This document shows positions 1 through 11,043 of a DNA stretch of 64,000 bases, one piece after another (position 1 is the stretch's first letter; every line of letters begins with the position of its first letter). This DNA is from Lampris incognitus (taxonomy: Eukaryota; Chordata; Actinopteri; Lampriformes; Lampridae). The DNA lies in assembly GCF_029633865.1 (NCBI RefSeq), contig NC_079213.1, positions 100,341,193-100,405,192 on the forward strand, given 5' to 3'. The notes under the pieces were generated by a model. That model ran no database searches and was not told where the DNA came from. It worked only from the letters and a program-made list of their open reading frames with translations. A program made the translations under genes and the position numbers.

Positions 1-872
1 CTCCTAGTAGGTACTAAATCTACTTTGGCTAAACCTGATATTTTTCTCTATTGTCAATTCTATAGTTCCTTCATTGCCTCAGGTTATGTGTCTGGGTGTC
101 ATCTTGGACAGCACATTATCTTTTGAAGCTCACATCAACAATGTTACTCGGTTTGCATATTTCCATCTACGCAATATTAATTGTCTTCACCCGTCACTTA
201 CACCTAACAGTACCACCATACTCATTCACACCCTGGTTACATCCCGTATTGACTATTGCAATTCTATCCTCTTTGGTCTTCCCCTCGTGTCTTCATAAAC
301 TTCATTTGGTCCAGAATTCAGCTGCCCGTGTCATTACCAAAACTCCTTCCATAGATCATATCACTCCTGTTCTTCAGCAACTCCATTGGCTCCCTGTTAA
401 ATACCCTATTAATGGCAAAATCCTACTTTTCGCCTTAAGGCCCTTAATAACCTAGCTCCTTCATATCTTTCCGAACTCCTTCATATCCACATGCCCTCCT
501 GCACTCTCAGATCCTCTTCTGCTCTCCAATTCACTACACCATCAGCCTGCTTGACTACCATGGGGTCTAGAGCTTTCAGTCATTCTGTCCCCTGCCTATG
601 GAATGCTCTCACACAAGAAATTCACAACATTGACTCTCTTTCAACCTTCAAATCCCATCTCAAAACGTACCTTTTCAAACTGGCATATTCAGTCAGATAC
701 ACGCTTCATTGAGTTTTGTGCAGATAATGATTTTATACTTATCTGTTGTATCAACTTTTTATTGTCGACCTTGCTTTGTTTTGACTTTATGCTGTGTAAG
801 ACAGTGCTGCTTGTTTTTTTTAACTGTGTTCTGTAAGGTGTCCTTGAATGCTCTGAAAGGTGCCCACAAGTG
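1..872 (+). mobile_element. L2-like LINE, 3' end (reverse transcriptase C-terminus plus 3' UTR)
   Basis: Translation in two frames gives the end of a non-LTR reverse transcriptase: [15 protein letters not shown], then [14 protein letters not shown] at about 236-280, then, after a frameshift near 290-300, LVQNSAARVITKTP and HITPVLQQLHWLPV. This series is typical of the thumb region of L2/CR1-clade fish LINEs. A further piece (ending FKSHLKTYLFKLAYS) reaches a stop near 711. The AT-rich tail to about 872 resembles L2 3' UTRs. The element enters from the left edge, so its 5' part is not visible. Frameshifts and stops make it non-coding today. Clade assignment is by eye. Confidence 0.85.
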
Positions 873-1934
873 TGTGTTTGTGTGATTTGATTTCCTTGTT
901 CATCAGCCTTTGTTCCTCTGAATGTGTCTGATACACAGAGGCCTCATTGCAGTTCTCAGGTTATTTATCTGGAGACCTGCAGCAGATTGTTGGATCTTGT
1001 TAACATGTGCACATTGCAGGCAAACAGACACGTCTGCATGGTCAGTACACACGTACCGCATGAGGGTTAGTATTGAATATTCTCTGCAGACAAGTCCACA
1101 GACGTGTGTGTGGGGAATCATTGTTGTAGCTGGTCACATGATCATGTGTATGTGCACATCTGCCCATGCATGCACATCAGTTTTATAAGCATACGATTTC
1201 CACAGCAAACACATTGAAGACTGTTCTTTCTTTATGAGAAATGTTTTTTTTAATCATCACAGCTCCTTACTTTCTATTTCATCAGTCATGCTTTTTTCAC
1301 AATCTCAACAGCACGTCGGGTCCTTCCTAAGAAACAGACAAGCTGATTCTTCTCTTTCACCTCTCGATGCACAACTCCACCAGTCAATGCCTCAGCTGGA
1401 GATGAATAACTTTACTTTTGTAATGTAATTTTTAGGGTCTGTTCTAAAATCCACACCACTATAGTTTTGTAATTTGCAGACTTATTGTGTGAACATTAAA
1501 GCCAAACCTAAAAGTTGGAGTCTACTCTCATCCTATAGAGGAGGGAACTGTGTTGCATGAAGCAGATATTTAGAATTACCCTCAACCTAAAATGTTCAAA
1601 AATAAGGTTAAAAACCGGTAGTCATGGTGACTCCTGTACTGGTCTGGCCTGTGGTCAGTTTGCATAAGATGTGTTTTGTTCACTTTTGAAGAAAACAACA
1701 GCAGGTGTTGCCTGGTAATAGCCAGACCAAAGTGAGTTCAAAGCAGTCATGTGTGAAAGCTGCAATCTGTGATTTTTCATCATTAACACGTGTTTATTGT
1801 CTCGATGTGAAAGGTGGAGGTGATGTGGTGGTGGTGTTGGACAGACAGCCAGTCTTCCAGTAGTAGAATAGTGTTGTGATGTAGTGGATCTAGCAGGCAG
1901 AGAGAAACAGACCTGTTGACTCTGATTTTCTGGA
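873..1934. other. no gene recognised
   Basis: I see only short chance reading frames. The stretch around 840-1180 is rich in TG/CA dinucleotides. No splice-flanked exon, RNA gene or terminal repeat could be supported. Confidence 0.5.
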
Positions 1935-2088
1935 ACTACAAACCAGGTATAGCAGGACTACAAACCAGGTATAGCAGGACTACAAACCAGGTGTAGTAGG
2001 ACTACAAACAAGGCATAGCAGGACTACAAACCAGGTGTAGCAGGACTACAAACAAGGTGTAGCAGGACTACAAACCAGGTGTAGCAGC
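1935..2088 (+). repeat. 22-bp minisatellite, 7 units
   Basis: Seven head-to-tail units built on ACTACAAACCAGGTGTAGCA plus GG. Units vary between CCAGG and CAAGG and between GTGTAG and GTATAG. The exact 22-bp spacing throughout shows tandem duplication. No coding role is apparent. Confidence 0.95.
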
Positions 2089-3223
2089 CATTGTGGCTGA
2101 TGTGCCGTCAGCTCAGCAGTAAACAGTTCCCACCCTTGTAAACATGGATCCTAGGACCAAAGCTAACACAGACAGTCTAATGTATTACACACTACATCAC
2201 ACTATATTAAACACTGTTGTACAGTCATGTTGGTTGTCATGGACACATCAGCATCATGTCTCACTCTTTTTTCCAACACGTATGTGTTTGCCACTGCACC
2301 AGTGTTCGTTCTACCCAGTCAAAACATCTCATCAGAGGTATATGGAGACTGGAGAGTGTCTCCGACCATGGTGAAGATGACTGGTAGGGTTATGGAGCCT
2401 GACTCCATCATACACATTTAGGAAATGACTGTTTAATAATGGAGGAAAATTGCAGACTTCAGCTTAATTATTTATTTAATAAAAAAGAAAAATGATGGAG
2501 AAAATAACTGTTTAATAATGGAGGACAATTGCAGACTTCAGCTTGAATGTTGAGCATGTACACGAGGGGAGTATGTACAGATCCACTCACTGTTGGTGAA
2601 CATTGTGCAGTCTATAGTCAGATGGCTCATGGTGTCATATTGCGATCTTTGCATGTGCATTGCACAGTGTATGAAGCCCCATCCACAAACGGCAAGACAC
2701 CTATGAAAAAGCAGCATGGGGAACACATCTCATACATTCCCTGTGAGGCCATTTGGAGCAATAAAAAGCCCCAAATCCAGAAGCAGGATGTGCTGGTCTG
2801 GTTTAAAAAGAGCCAGCCATTCTGGTCGACCGGCTGCAGCTCTGCACAGGAAAGGAAGGGGGTGGATGACAGAGCTATTATAAAGATATATGTGGTCTAG
2901 TGTGGCCATGATGTGCACAGGCAGCAACAAATAGACTGCAGGATGCTCCGCTCAAGGGAACATTACGATGCCCATCCCCTGGAAATGAGAATTTGTGGCT
3001 TTTTCTGGCTGTGTCGTTTAAACATCCAGCAGACGGAAGAGACGGAGGAATACTGACAGGGTGTTTTTGGTGGGAATAAATCTGGAAATTTTTCAGAAAG
3101 TAAATAAATATAGAAAAACAAAGGGGTGATGTTGTTCCGTGGAATTTGATATGTATGGAGGAATTGTACTGATAGGTTTATTGCCGTGATTCTTTGGAGG
3201 ATATGCCCATAGTAAAAGCCACG

Positions 3224-3224
<1 letters not shown>
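2089..3224. other. no gene recognised; short direct repeat inside
   Basis: Contains a 37-bp direct repeat (2429-2465 and 2509-2545, one mismatch, 80-bp period). Otherwise only unsupported reading frames, the longest 117 codons at 2547-2900 (+) with no recognisable domain. Confidence 0.5.
2429..2545 (+). repeat. 37-bp direct repeat, two copies
   Basis: CTGTTTAATAATGGAGGA followed by A/C, then AATTGCAGACTTCAGCTT occurs at 2429-2465 and again at 2509-2545. The copies differ by one base and are separated by AT-rich DNA. Confidence 0.9.

Positions 3225-3279
<55 letters not shown>
3225..3279 (+). repeat. (TG)n microsatellite
   Basis: About 27 uninterrupted TG dinucleotides. Confidence 0.98.
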
Positions 3280-3282
<3 letters not shown>

Positions 3283-3934
3283 GTTGTAAAGTTATGGTGT
3301 CCTCTGTTAATGAATAAGGATTTTCCTGATATGAAAATAAATGTGTAACCTGGGGGGGTTGATATTGATCTTTGTGGCAACATTAAAACATTATATTACA
3401 GTATTGTACAGACTCACACGATGCTGTGGTGTAACATTGATGTTTTTTCTCTATTGGCTCTTATAACAGTGTCAGTCTATGGGTGTGTGTGGAGGAGGCG
3501 ACTCGTTGACATTAACATTAACACAGGCGTGGTTTCTAAGGTGAGGCAGGATCAAGGTCAGCTCTCGCTTGCTCTTTGTTAGAAAAGAGGAAGCCAACAC
3601 AAACCCTTTATCTGTGAACACAAAGATTTTGAATGAATCAAGAGTCAGGGGTCATTCTCCTGTTATGTAGCCTGCTGTTCACGGTGTATTTCACGGCTGT
3701 GTAAATAATCTAGATTTCACAGTGGTCAACTGTTACAGTACGTCCACGCTAATTTAAATTTGAAAAAGCCCATTTTCCCTCTCTGCTTTGAGCTGCCGTT
3801 TTCGACCACAGATAACAGAAATTTTCAAGAACCCTCCCCAAACTGATGAATTTGAAAAAGCCAGTCTGGTGTCAATGGTGAAATGGAAGGTTTTTGAAAT
3901 GTATTTGATAACAGGTTTATAACATGATAAATGA
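3280..3934. other. no gene recognised
   Basis: Ordinary AT-moderate DNA without a supportable reading frame. The end (3870-3898) carries a motif repeated beyond the RTE insertion at 5575-5603. Confidence 0.5.
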
Positions 3935-4016
3935 TTAATATAATATAATATAATAATATATAGTATAATATAATATAAAATACAGTTTATAAATATATAA
4001 ATAGATAAAATATAAT
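3935..4016. repeat. AT-rich simple sequence (left block)
   Basis: Runs of TAATATAATA-type sequence immediately left of the RTE-like LINE. A similar block lies on its other side at 5350-5565, so the LINE appears to sit inside a longer AT-rich tract. Confidence 0.85.
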
Positions 4017-5345
4017 CTACTACTACTACTTCTGGCTGCTCTCGTTAGGGGTCGCCACAGTGGATCATCTATTTCCATTTCTTCCTGTCTTCTGCATCTT
4101 CCTCTGTCACACCAGCCACCTGCATGTCCTCCCTCACCACATCCATAAACCTCTTTGGCCTTCCTCTTTTCCTCTTCCCTGGCAGCTCCATATTCAGCAT
4201 CCTTCTCCCAATATACCCAGCATCTCTCCTCCACACATGTCCAAACCATCTCAATCTTGCCTCTCTTGCTTCGTCTCCAAACCATCCAACCTGAGCGGTC
4301 CCTCTAATATAATCGTTCCTAGTCCTGTCCTTCTTTATCACTCCCAGTGAAAATCTTAGCATCTTCAACTCTGCCACCTCCAGCTCCACCTCCTGTCTTT
4401 TCGTCAGTGCCACTGTCTCCAAACCATATAACATAGCTGGTCTCACAACCATCTTGTAAACTTCCCTGTAACTCTTGCTGGTACCCTTCTGTCACAAATC
4501 ACTCCTGACACTCTTCTCCACCCTGCCTGCACTCTCTTCTTCACCTCTCTTCTGCACTCCTTGATACTTTGGACAGTTGACCCCAAGTATTTAAACTCAT
4601 ATGCCTTCGTCACCTCCACTCCTTGCATCCTGACCATTCCACTGTCCTCCCTCTCATTCATGCATAGGTATTGCGTCTTGCTCCTACTGACTTTCATTCC
4701 TCTTCTCTCCAGTGCATACCTCCACCTCTCCAGGCTCTCCTCAACCTGCACCCTACTCTCACTACAGATCACAATGTCATCCTCGAACATCATCGTTCAT
4801 GGAGACTCCTGCCTGATCTCATCCATCAACCTGTTCATCACCATTGCAAAAAAGAAAGGGCTCAGAGACGATCCTTGATGTAATCCCATCTGTCATTCCA
4901 ACCGCACACCTCACTATTGTCACACTTCCCTCATACATGTCCTGCTCTACTCCTACATACTTCTCTGCAACTCCCAACTTCCTCATACAATACCACACCT
5001 CCTCTCTCAGCACCCTGTCATAAGCTTTCTCTAAATCCACAAAGACTCAATGCAACTCCTTCTGGCCTTCTCTATACTTCTCAATCAACATTCTCAAAGC
5101 AAACATCGTATCAGTCGTGCTCTGTCATGGCATGAAACCATACTACTGCTCGCTAATCGTCACCTCTTCTCTAAACCTAGCTTGTATTACTGTTTCCCAT
5201 ATCTTCATGCTGTGGCTGATAGACTTTATACCTCTGTAGTTACTACAGTTCTGCACATCGCCCTTGTTCTTGAAAATCGGTACCAGTAAGCTTCTTCTCC
5301 ACTCCTCAGGCTTCCTCTCACTTTCCAAGATTGTGCTAAAACAAT
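4017..5345 (-). mobile_element. RTE-like LINE, 5'-truncated, broken reverse transcriptase
   Basis: Read on the minus strand the order is NCSNYRGIKSIS, DLEKAYDRVLREEVW (reverse transcriptase block A), FEDDIVICSE (block C), EFKYLGSTVQS, RPAMLYGLETVAL and the C-terminal signature GHVWRRDAGYIGRRML, KRKRGRPKRF, GVTEEDAEDRKKW. The frame changes several times, so no long protein survives. The catalytic F/YADD box reads FEDD, so the enzyme would be dead even without the frameshifts. The 3' end is the family-specific tail GGGGTCGCCACAGTGG (on plus: CCACTGTGGCGACCCC region) followed by a (TAC)n run at 4017-4030. It lies in AT-rich DNA. At least six other pieces of the same family are in this window. 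Confidence 0.88.
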
Positions 5346-5349
5346 CTAG

Positions 5350-5565
5350 TTAAAAATAAATAAAATATGATAATAAATGTAATATAATAAATAATGACAA
5401 TAAATATATAAACAAATGATATAAATAATATAATAAATAATGAAAAATATAAATAATAAATATGATATATAAATATATAACTTAATTATATAATGTAAAT
5501 AATATAAATAATAAATATAAAATAAATATATAATATAACAATATAATAAAATAATATAATGACAA
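5350..5565. repeat. AT-rich simple sequence (right block)
   Basis: AATATAATAAATAA-type low-complexity DNA, the other side of the tract into which the RTE-like LINE appears inserted. Confidence 0.85.
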
Positions 5566-5657
5566 CAGGTTTTTGCCAATGGTGAAAAGGAAGGTTTTTG
5601 AAAACAATGACATACGGTTGTCATGTCATCTCAGCTCACGCTGTCATCTCCACATGT

Positions 5658-8583
5658 CCCATACAACAGACATTAACCCAACACATATAACCCAGTAGAA
5701 CAGATATTAACCTAACACATATAACCCAGTAGGACAGATATTAACCAAACACATATAACCCAGTACAACAGACATGAACCCAACACATATAACCCAGTAG
5801 AACAGATATTAACCCAACACATAACCCAGTAGAACAGATATCAACCCAACACATATAGCCAAGTACAACAGATATTAACCCAACACATATAACCCAGTTG
5901 AACAGACATTAACCCAACACATATAACCCAGTAGAACAGACATTAACCCAACACATAACCCAGTAGAACAGATATTAACCCAACACATATAACCCAGTAG
6001 AACAGATATTAACCCAACACATATAACCCAGTAGAACAGATATTAACCCAACACATAAACCAGTAGAACAGATATCAACCCAACACATATAACCCAGTAG
6101 AACAGACATTAACCCAACACATATAACCCAGTAGAACAGATATCAATCCAACACATATAACCCAGTAGAACAGATCTTAACCCAACACATATAACCCAGT
6201 AGAACAGACATTAACCCAACACATATAACCCAGTAGAACAGATATTAACCCAACACATATAACCCAGTAGAACAGATATTAACCCAACACATATAACCCA
6301 GTAGAACAGACATTAACCCAACACATATAACCCAGTAGAACAGATATTAACCCAACACATATAACCCAGTAGAACAGACATTAACCCAACTCATATAACC
6401 CAGTAGAACAGATATTAACCCAACACATATAACCCAGTAGAACAGACATTAACCCAACACATATAACCCAGTAGAACAGACATTAACCCAACACATATAA
6501 CCCAGTAGAACAGATATTAACCCAACACATATAACCCAGTAGAACAGATATTAACCCAACACATATAACCCAGTAGAACAGACATTAACCCAACACATAT
6601 AACCCAGTAGAACAGATATCAACCCAACACATATAACCCAGTACAACAGATATTAACCCAACACATATAACCCAGTAGAACAGATATTAACCCAACACAT
6701 ATAACCCAGTAGAACAGATATTAACCCAACACATAAACCAGTAGAACAGATATCAACCCAACACATATAACCCAGTAGAACAGATATAAACCCAACACAT
6801 ATAACCCAGTAGAACAGACATTAACCCAACACATATAAACCAGTAGAACAGATATCAACCCAACACATATAACCCAGTAGAACAGATATCAACCCAACAC
6901 ATATAACGCAGTAGAACAGACATTAACAACCCAACACATATAACGTAGTAGAACAGACATTAACCCAACACATATAACGTAGTAGAACAGACATTAACCC
7001 AACACATATAACCCAGTAGAACAGACATTAACCCAACACATATAACGTAGTAGAACAGACATTAACCCAACACATATAACGTAATAGAACAGACATTAAC
7101 CCAACACATATAACCCAGTAGAACAGATATTAACCCAACACATATAACCCGGTAGAACAGATATTAACCCAACATATATAACCCAGTAGAACAGACATTA
7201 ACCCAACACATATAACCCAGTAAAAGAGATATTAACCCAACACATAAAACCCGGTAGAACAGATATTAACGCAACACATATAACCCAGTAGAACAGACAT
7301 TAACCCAACACATATAACCCAGTAGAACAGATATTAACCCAACACATATAACCCAGTAGAACAGATATTAACCCAACACATATATCCCAGTAGAACAGAA
7401 ATCAACCCAACACATATAACCCAGTAGAACAGACATTAACCCAACACATATAACCCAGTAGAACAGATATTAACCCAACACATATAACGCAGTAGAACAG
7501 ATATTAACCCAACACATATAACGCAGTAGAACAGATATCAATCCAACACATATAACCCAGTAGAACAGACATTAACCCAACACATATAACCCAGTAGAAC
7601 AGACATTAACCCAACACATATAACCCAGTAGAACAGATATTAACCCAACATATATAACCCAGTAGAACAGACATTAACCCAACACATATAACCCAGTAGA
7701 ACAGATATTAACCCAACACATATAACCCGGTAGAACAGATATTAACGCAACACATATAACCCAGTAGAACAGACATTAACCCAACACATATAACCCAGTA
7801 GAACAGATATTAACCCAACACATAACCCAGTAGAACAGATATTAACCCAACACATATATCCCAGTAGAACAGAAATAAACCCAACACATATAACCCAGTA
7901 GAACAGACATTAACCCAACACATATAACCCAGTAGAACAGATATTAACCCAACACATATAACCCAGTAGAACAGACATTAACCCAACACATATAACCCAG
8001 TAGAACAGACATTAACCCAACACTTATAACACAGTAGAACAGATATTAACCCAACACATTTAACCCAGTACAACAGATATTAACCCAACACATATAACCC
8101 AGTAAAAGAGATATTAACCCAACACATATAACCCAGTAGAACAGACATTAACCCAACACATATAACCCAGCAGAACAGATATTAACCCAACACATATAAC
8201 CCAGTAGAACAGACATTAACCCAACACATATAACCCAGTAGAACAGATATTAACCCAACACATATAACCCAGTAGAAAAGATATTAACCCAACACATATA
8301 ACCCAGTACAACAGATATTAACCCAACACATATAACCCAGTAGAACAGATATTAACCCAACACATATAACCCAGTAGAACAGACATTAACCCGACTCATA
8401 TAACCCAGTAGAACAGATATTAACCCAACACATATAACCCAGTAGAACAGACATTAACCCAACACATATAACCCAGTAGAACAGATATCAACCCAACACA
8501 TATAACCCAGTAGAACAGATATTAACCCAACACATATAACCCAGTAAAAGAGATATTAACCCAACACATATAACCCAACAGAA
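5658..8583 (+). repeat. 34-bp satellite array, about 86 units
   Basis: Near-perfect tandem copies of a 34-bp unit containing AACCCAACACATATAACCCA and then GTAGAACAGATATT. Diagnostic variants recur: GACATT, GATATT or GATATC; GTACAACAG; GTAAAAGAG; CCGGTAG; ACGTAGTAG; and 32-bp units that lack one TA (CACATAACCC). The array is AT-rich with few G. I find no coding potential or internal promoter. It starts and stops abruptly, the last unit degenerating into AACCCAACAGAAACGAC. Confidence 0.97.
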
Positions 8584-8825
8584 ACGACTTCAGCGTTTTG
8601 CTATTGTTCTTGCATCTCAATGTGGACGACAAACTTTTTGAATATGGTTGGAAAATGCTGGTGTGGACAGAAAACTTTACACCTGTGTTGTCAAGATATT
8701 CTAATTATTTTTAGATATTTTTATTTTCCAGTTTCTCCAGATTAGTATGGACTTAATCTTAATTTGACAGTGTCTTGGAAACGATGGTGTGATGTTGCCC
8801 ATTGCACAAAAGGTTGTTCAGGTAG

Positions 8826-8828
<3 letters not shown>

Positions 8829-8880
<52 letters not shown>
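8829..8880 (+). repeat. (GT)n microsatellite
   Basis: About 26 GT dinucleotides. Confidence 0.98.
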
Positions 8881-8884
<4 letters not shown>

Positions 8885-8957
8885 AACAGAAAGAGGGAAA
8901 GGGAGAGAGCGATAGGGTTAATAGTGTTATGGAAGAGAGGGAGCTGATATTAATATT

Positions 8958-9093
8958 CCAATCCATTCCATCCATTATCCAAACCGCTTATCCTGCTCTC
9001 AGGGTCGTGGGAATGCTGGAGTCTATCCTAGAAGTCATTGGGCAGCAGGCAGAGAGACACCCTGAACAGACCACCAGGCCATCACAGGGCCTA
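8958..9093 (-). mobile_element. tRNA-derived SINE, 3' part only
   Basis: On the minus strand it reads GGCCTGTGATGGCCTGGTGG, then CTCCAGCATTCCCACGACCC, GAGAGCAGGATAAGCGG and a GGATGGA tail. This matches the 3' half of the full SINE at 24616-24922. It is bounded by an 11-bp direct repeat ATATTAATATT (8947-8957 and 9094-9104), a likely target site duplication. The tRNA-like head is absent, so it is a 5'-truncated insertion. Confidence 0.85.
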
Positions 9094-9370
9094 ATATTAA
9101 TATTGTTGTTATTAATTATTACTATTGGAACATGCTCAGTCACCTTCCTTTGGACGTGATCCTACTTCTAAATTGAATTAAAATACGGCAGCTTTTTTCC
9201 CGCTTGGCTTGAATGATTCAACGTTGTAGAGCAGTGGCAGAGTATCTGTGCACCGCAGCCGACCCTTGTGTGTTTTGCTGGAGAGACACGGCCAGATTGT
9301 TTACTTTGCACTAATCCTATTAGCAGCCACTCTCATCAACCCACCCAGAGGGCTGGCCCTGTCATACACC

Positions 9371-9371
<1 letters not shown>

Positions 9372-9437
<66 letters not shown>
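9372..9437 (+). repeat. (GT)n microsatellite at outer edge of foldback
   Basis: About 33 GT dinucleotides. It is mirrored by a (CA)n tract at 10661-10712 at the other end of the inverted repeat. Confidence 0.97.
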
Positions 9438-9438
<1 letters not shown>

Positions 9439-10469
9439 GGGTGATGCTAAATGATACAGGGATGCAGAAAGCTTCTCTGACGAGCAAATAACCGGCAAAA
9501 ACAACCTTTTCAGTGTAATTTTTAAAGGTAACTACCTAAAACGACCATGGGCGCTCTAATTGACGGCCAGTTTTAAACTCTATATCCTTTCAAGATAGAT
9601 ACCCAGTTGAGATATTAATGCATTGCACATGTTAGTATGTCTGTTAGGAAACGACTGACACCAAAATTAACATTTTAACAACTATAATACTATTTTTAGA
9701 CAATTTAAACTTCAGAGAGACATGGTCGAACTTGAATAGCAAAATAGAAAAAGTGAGACTACTACCTGAAAAATAAAACGGAAAACACGTATTGCTAATC
9801 TAACAAACGTGACATGTAAAAAAAGAACTGAACGTTGTGAAGGAAATGACGTGACAACACAAGTCTTAAGTGTCATGACGCGCACGGTGACGGCCAAATT
9901 ATGCGCGGTCATTTTGACGCCTCACGGTTGTTTTAGGTAGATCTTATCATAACGTTTTTTGTACAATTGTTCTAAAACTCACTTTAATGCAAATATATTG
10001 TAACGATCGTCGTTACAATAGGCAGTTTTAGGAGCATTCAGGGAGCGGCAGGTCTGTTTCTTTTTATTTTTTCACAAAGTTATTAAACTCTGAAAATCCA
10101 AAACGGTCATAATGACCGCCCACAGTCGTTCTAGTAGTTTTTAAGTTCCGGTCGTTGTTTAGGACTGTTTCAATATTTATTTTCAGTCCTTTTTTTGCAT
10201 TTCACATTTTATAGAACTTGTTACCTTTGTTAGATTAGCAGTCTGTGTTTTCCGTTTTGTTTTCCAGGTAACATTTTCACTTTTTCAATTTTGCTATTCA
10301 AGTTCGACCATGTGTCTCTGAAGCTTAAATTGTTAAAAAATAGTATTATAGTTGTTAAAATGTTAATTTTGGTGTCAGTCGTTTCCTAACAGACATACTA
10401 ACATATGCAATGCATTAATATCTCAACTGGATTTGTATCTTGACAGAATATAGAGTTTGAAAACCGGAG

Positions 10470-10475
<6 letters not shown>

Positions 10476-10530
<55 letters not shown>
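10476..10530. repeat. (AT)n microsatellite
   Basis: About 27 AT dinucleotides inside the right arm of the foldback, absent from the left arm. Confidence 0.97.
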
Positions 10531-10533
<3 letters not shown>

Positions 10534-10785
10534 ACCGCCCATGGTCGTTAGGTAGGCGTGTCAAGAAGTCACCTCTAAAAGTTACTCTGAAAAGGCTGTG
10601 TTTGCCGGTTATTTGCTTGTCAGAGAAGCTTTCCGCACCCCTGTATCACTTACCATCACCCAACACACACCCACACACACACATGCACACACACACACAC
10701 GCGCACACACACGATGAACACGACCACTCATGCATTCCTCATGAATACATAATACATCTTGCTTCTTGCAGCAGGGCAGCTATGT

Positions 10786-10851
10786 CTGTGCTCACCGCTC
10801 GGTGTGTCTGTGCTCACCGCTCGGTGTGTCTGTGCTCACCGCTCGGTGTGT
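10786..10851 (+). repeat. 22-bp tandem repeat, 3 units
   Basis: Three consecutive copies of a unit with core TGTGCTCACCGCTCGGTGTG, exact 22-bp spacing. Each unit holds the short palindrome CACCGCTCGGTG. Confidence 0.95.
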
Positions 10852-11043
10852 GTTTGTACAGGATCTTTTGTTGTTTCCACGTCAGCAGTCCTCTGCACAC
10901 GCTGAACGAATAACAGCCCTCGCTTCAGATTTCTACTGTTGTTGTTCACAGATAGGTACTGGAAAAAAGTTGGACGATATGCTTTCTAGTTGATACAGAA
11001 ACACCTTTTAATTTTAATTTAACTTTCAATTTACTTTCCGCTT

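Larger units (their letters stand above)
9372..10712. repeat. large diverged inverted repeat (foldback), about 1.3 kb
   Basis: The left arm (about 9437-9810) reappears reverse-complemented in the right arm (about 10200-10660). Shared blocks include GATACAGGGATGCAGAAAGC, AGCAAATAACCGGCAAA, AGATATTAATGCATTGCA, TTAGGAAACGACTGACACCA, CATGGTCGAACTTGAATAGC and GCTAATCTAACAAA. The arms differ by scattered substitutions and by an (AT)n expansion in the right arm, so this is an old duplication, not an assembly mirror. Inner motifs CTACCTAAAACGACC (about 9530) and GGTTGTTTTAGGTAG (about 9927-9941) could be the ends of a smaller piggyBac-like or other miniature transposon. No transposase is visible. Confidence 0.85.

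Noticed and set aside
2547..2900. 117-codon plus-strand frame
   Set aside because: No recognisable domain or compositional support.
4060..4350. Plus-strand frames over RTE copies (also 12518-12843, 13433-13771, 34757-35089)
   Set aside because: Antisense shadows of the minus-strand RTE C-terminal coding sequence.
5658..8583. Satellite as a CRISPR-like array
   Set aside because: Units are contiguous with no unique spacers, and the DNA is eukaryotic.
8764..9159. 131-codon frame (+) with a valine/cysteine run
   Set aside because: It is the translation of the GT microsatellite plus a SINE fragment.
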